Origin: an uncultured Mesocricetibacter sp. | GTDB lineage: Bacteria; Pseudomonadota; Gammaproteobacteria; Enterobacterales; Pasteurellaceae | Assembly: GCA_905373425.1 (NCBI GenBank) | Contig: CAJPST010000128.1 | Span: 1 to 6,376, forward strand | Length of the DNA stretch: 6,376 nt | Reading direction: 5' to 3' | Shown here: positions 6,242 to 6,376 of the stretch, piece by piece | Numbering within the stretch: the stretch's first letter is position 1 | Layout of the letters: every line of letters begins with the position of its first letter | Position numbers and translations under genes: made by a program | The notes under the pieces: generated by a model | What the model saw: the letters and a program-made list of their open reading frames with translations, nothing else | Database searches by the model: none | Told to the model about the DNA's origin: nothing

Positions 6242-6282
6242 GAAAATAAAGGATGCGTATGATCAGTTTTTTATTTAAAAAT

Positions 6283-6376
6283 GGGGCTGTACTAGATAAC
6301 TAGACTAGATTCTCTTTAACCAATTGTTTTAGAATGGAAATTTGAGATTTTATTTCACTATTGTTAAAACGCCATT
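6283..6376 (-). mobile_element. End of an IS1016-like (IS1595 family) insertion sequence, continuing past the window
   Basis: The outer end appears to be GGGGCTGTACTAGATAAC (6283-6300), a G-rich terminus of the kind found on IS1016-type elements. It is followed immediately on the inner side by the stop codon of a transposase read on the minus strand. Only about 94 bp of the element is in the window, so the opposite inverted repeat, total length and intactness cannot be judged. The flanking octamer TTAAAAAT (6275-6282) would be the direct repeat if an 8-bp target duplication was made. Insertion lies 117 nt upstream of the lepA ATG. Confidence 0.68.
6300..6376 (-). CDS. IS1595-family (IS1016-like) transposase, C-terminal end only
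   Basis: Reading the minus strand from the right edge gives WRFNNSEIKSQISILKQL then VKENLV and a TAG at 6302-6300, so 24 complete codons plus a partial codon compatible with Glu at the edge. EWRFNN followed by a helix and a short tail is the characteristic C-terminal end of IS1016/ISXO2-type DDE transposases (typically KECEWRFN). The catalytic DDE residues are outside the window. The gene runs toward lepA in the same direction, with no convincing terminator in between, so readthrough into the operon is conceivable. Identification rests on this short motif plus the adjacent terminal repeat. Confidence 0.7.
   Translation of the reverse strand, partial: WRFNNSEIKSQISILKQLVKENLV

Noticed and set aside
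6264..6282. AT-rich dyad (TTTTTTA...TAAAAA) between the IS end and lepA as a terminator
   Set aside because: The stem is only A-T pairs and short, so it is unlikely to stop transcription from the transposase; the region is simply AT-rich.

Overview
The window looks like chromosomal DNA of a Pasteurellaceae bacterium of the Haemophilus/Aggregatibacter type. Three lines of evidence support this. Three perfect Hin-type DNA uptake signal cores (AAGTGCGGT) lie in mazG, lepB and lepA. The housekeeping proteins closely resemble their gamma-proteobacterial counterparts. There is also a homologue of the Haemophilus surface adhesin protein E. The species cannot be fixed from the sequence alone.

Layout. 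Bases 1-760 (+) hold mazG, whose first codons lie off the left edge. Bases about 787-1126 (+) look empty by ORF length but hold a decayed VOC-family (glyoxalase fold) gene, readable in pieces across frames with internal stops. Bases 1197-1661 (+) hold a lipoprotein of the protein E family, preceded by a candidate extended -10 promoter and a strong Shine-Dalgarno sequence. A long hairpin at 1674-1715, built from an inverted pair of uptake-signal-like sequences, separates it from the convergent operon on the other strand. Bases 1726-6186 (-) are a tightly packed operon transcribed lepA, lepB, rnc, era, with junctions of 3 nt, 1 nt and a 4-nt ATGA overlap. The right edge (6283-6376) is the end of an IS1016-like (IS1595 family) insertion sequence carrying the last 25 codons of its transposase, which points toward lepA.

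How the genes fit together. The operon joins a ribosome-associated elongation GTPase (LepA/EF4), the leader peptidase of protein export (LepB), the double-strand RNA endonuclease that starts rRNA processing (RNase III) and the 30S-assembly GTPase Era. It is a translation, ribosome-maturation and secretion cluster. LepB would process Sec-exported preproteins, but the protein E lipoprotein should be cut by signal peptidase II (LspA), which is not in this window. MazG is a nucleotide-pool sanitising enzyme with no evident link to the operon.

I found no novel multi-gene system. The parts least visible to automatic annotation are the VOC pseudogene, the IS end upstream of lepA, and the use of AAAGAGCGGTTGAAA-type repeats as a terminator and as a possible terminator relic after mazG.
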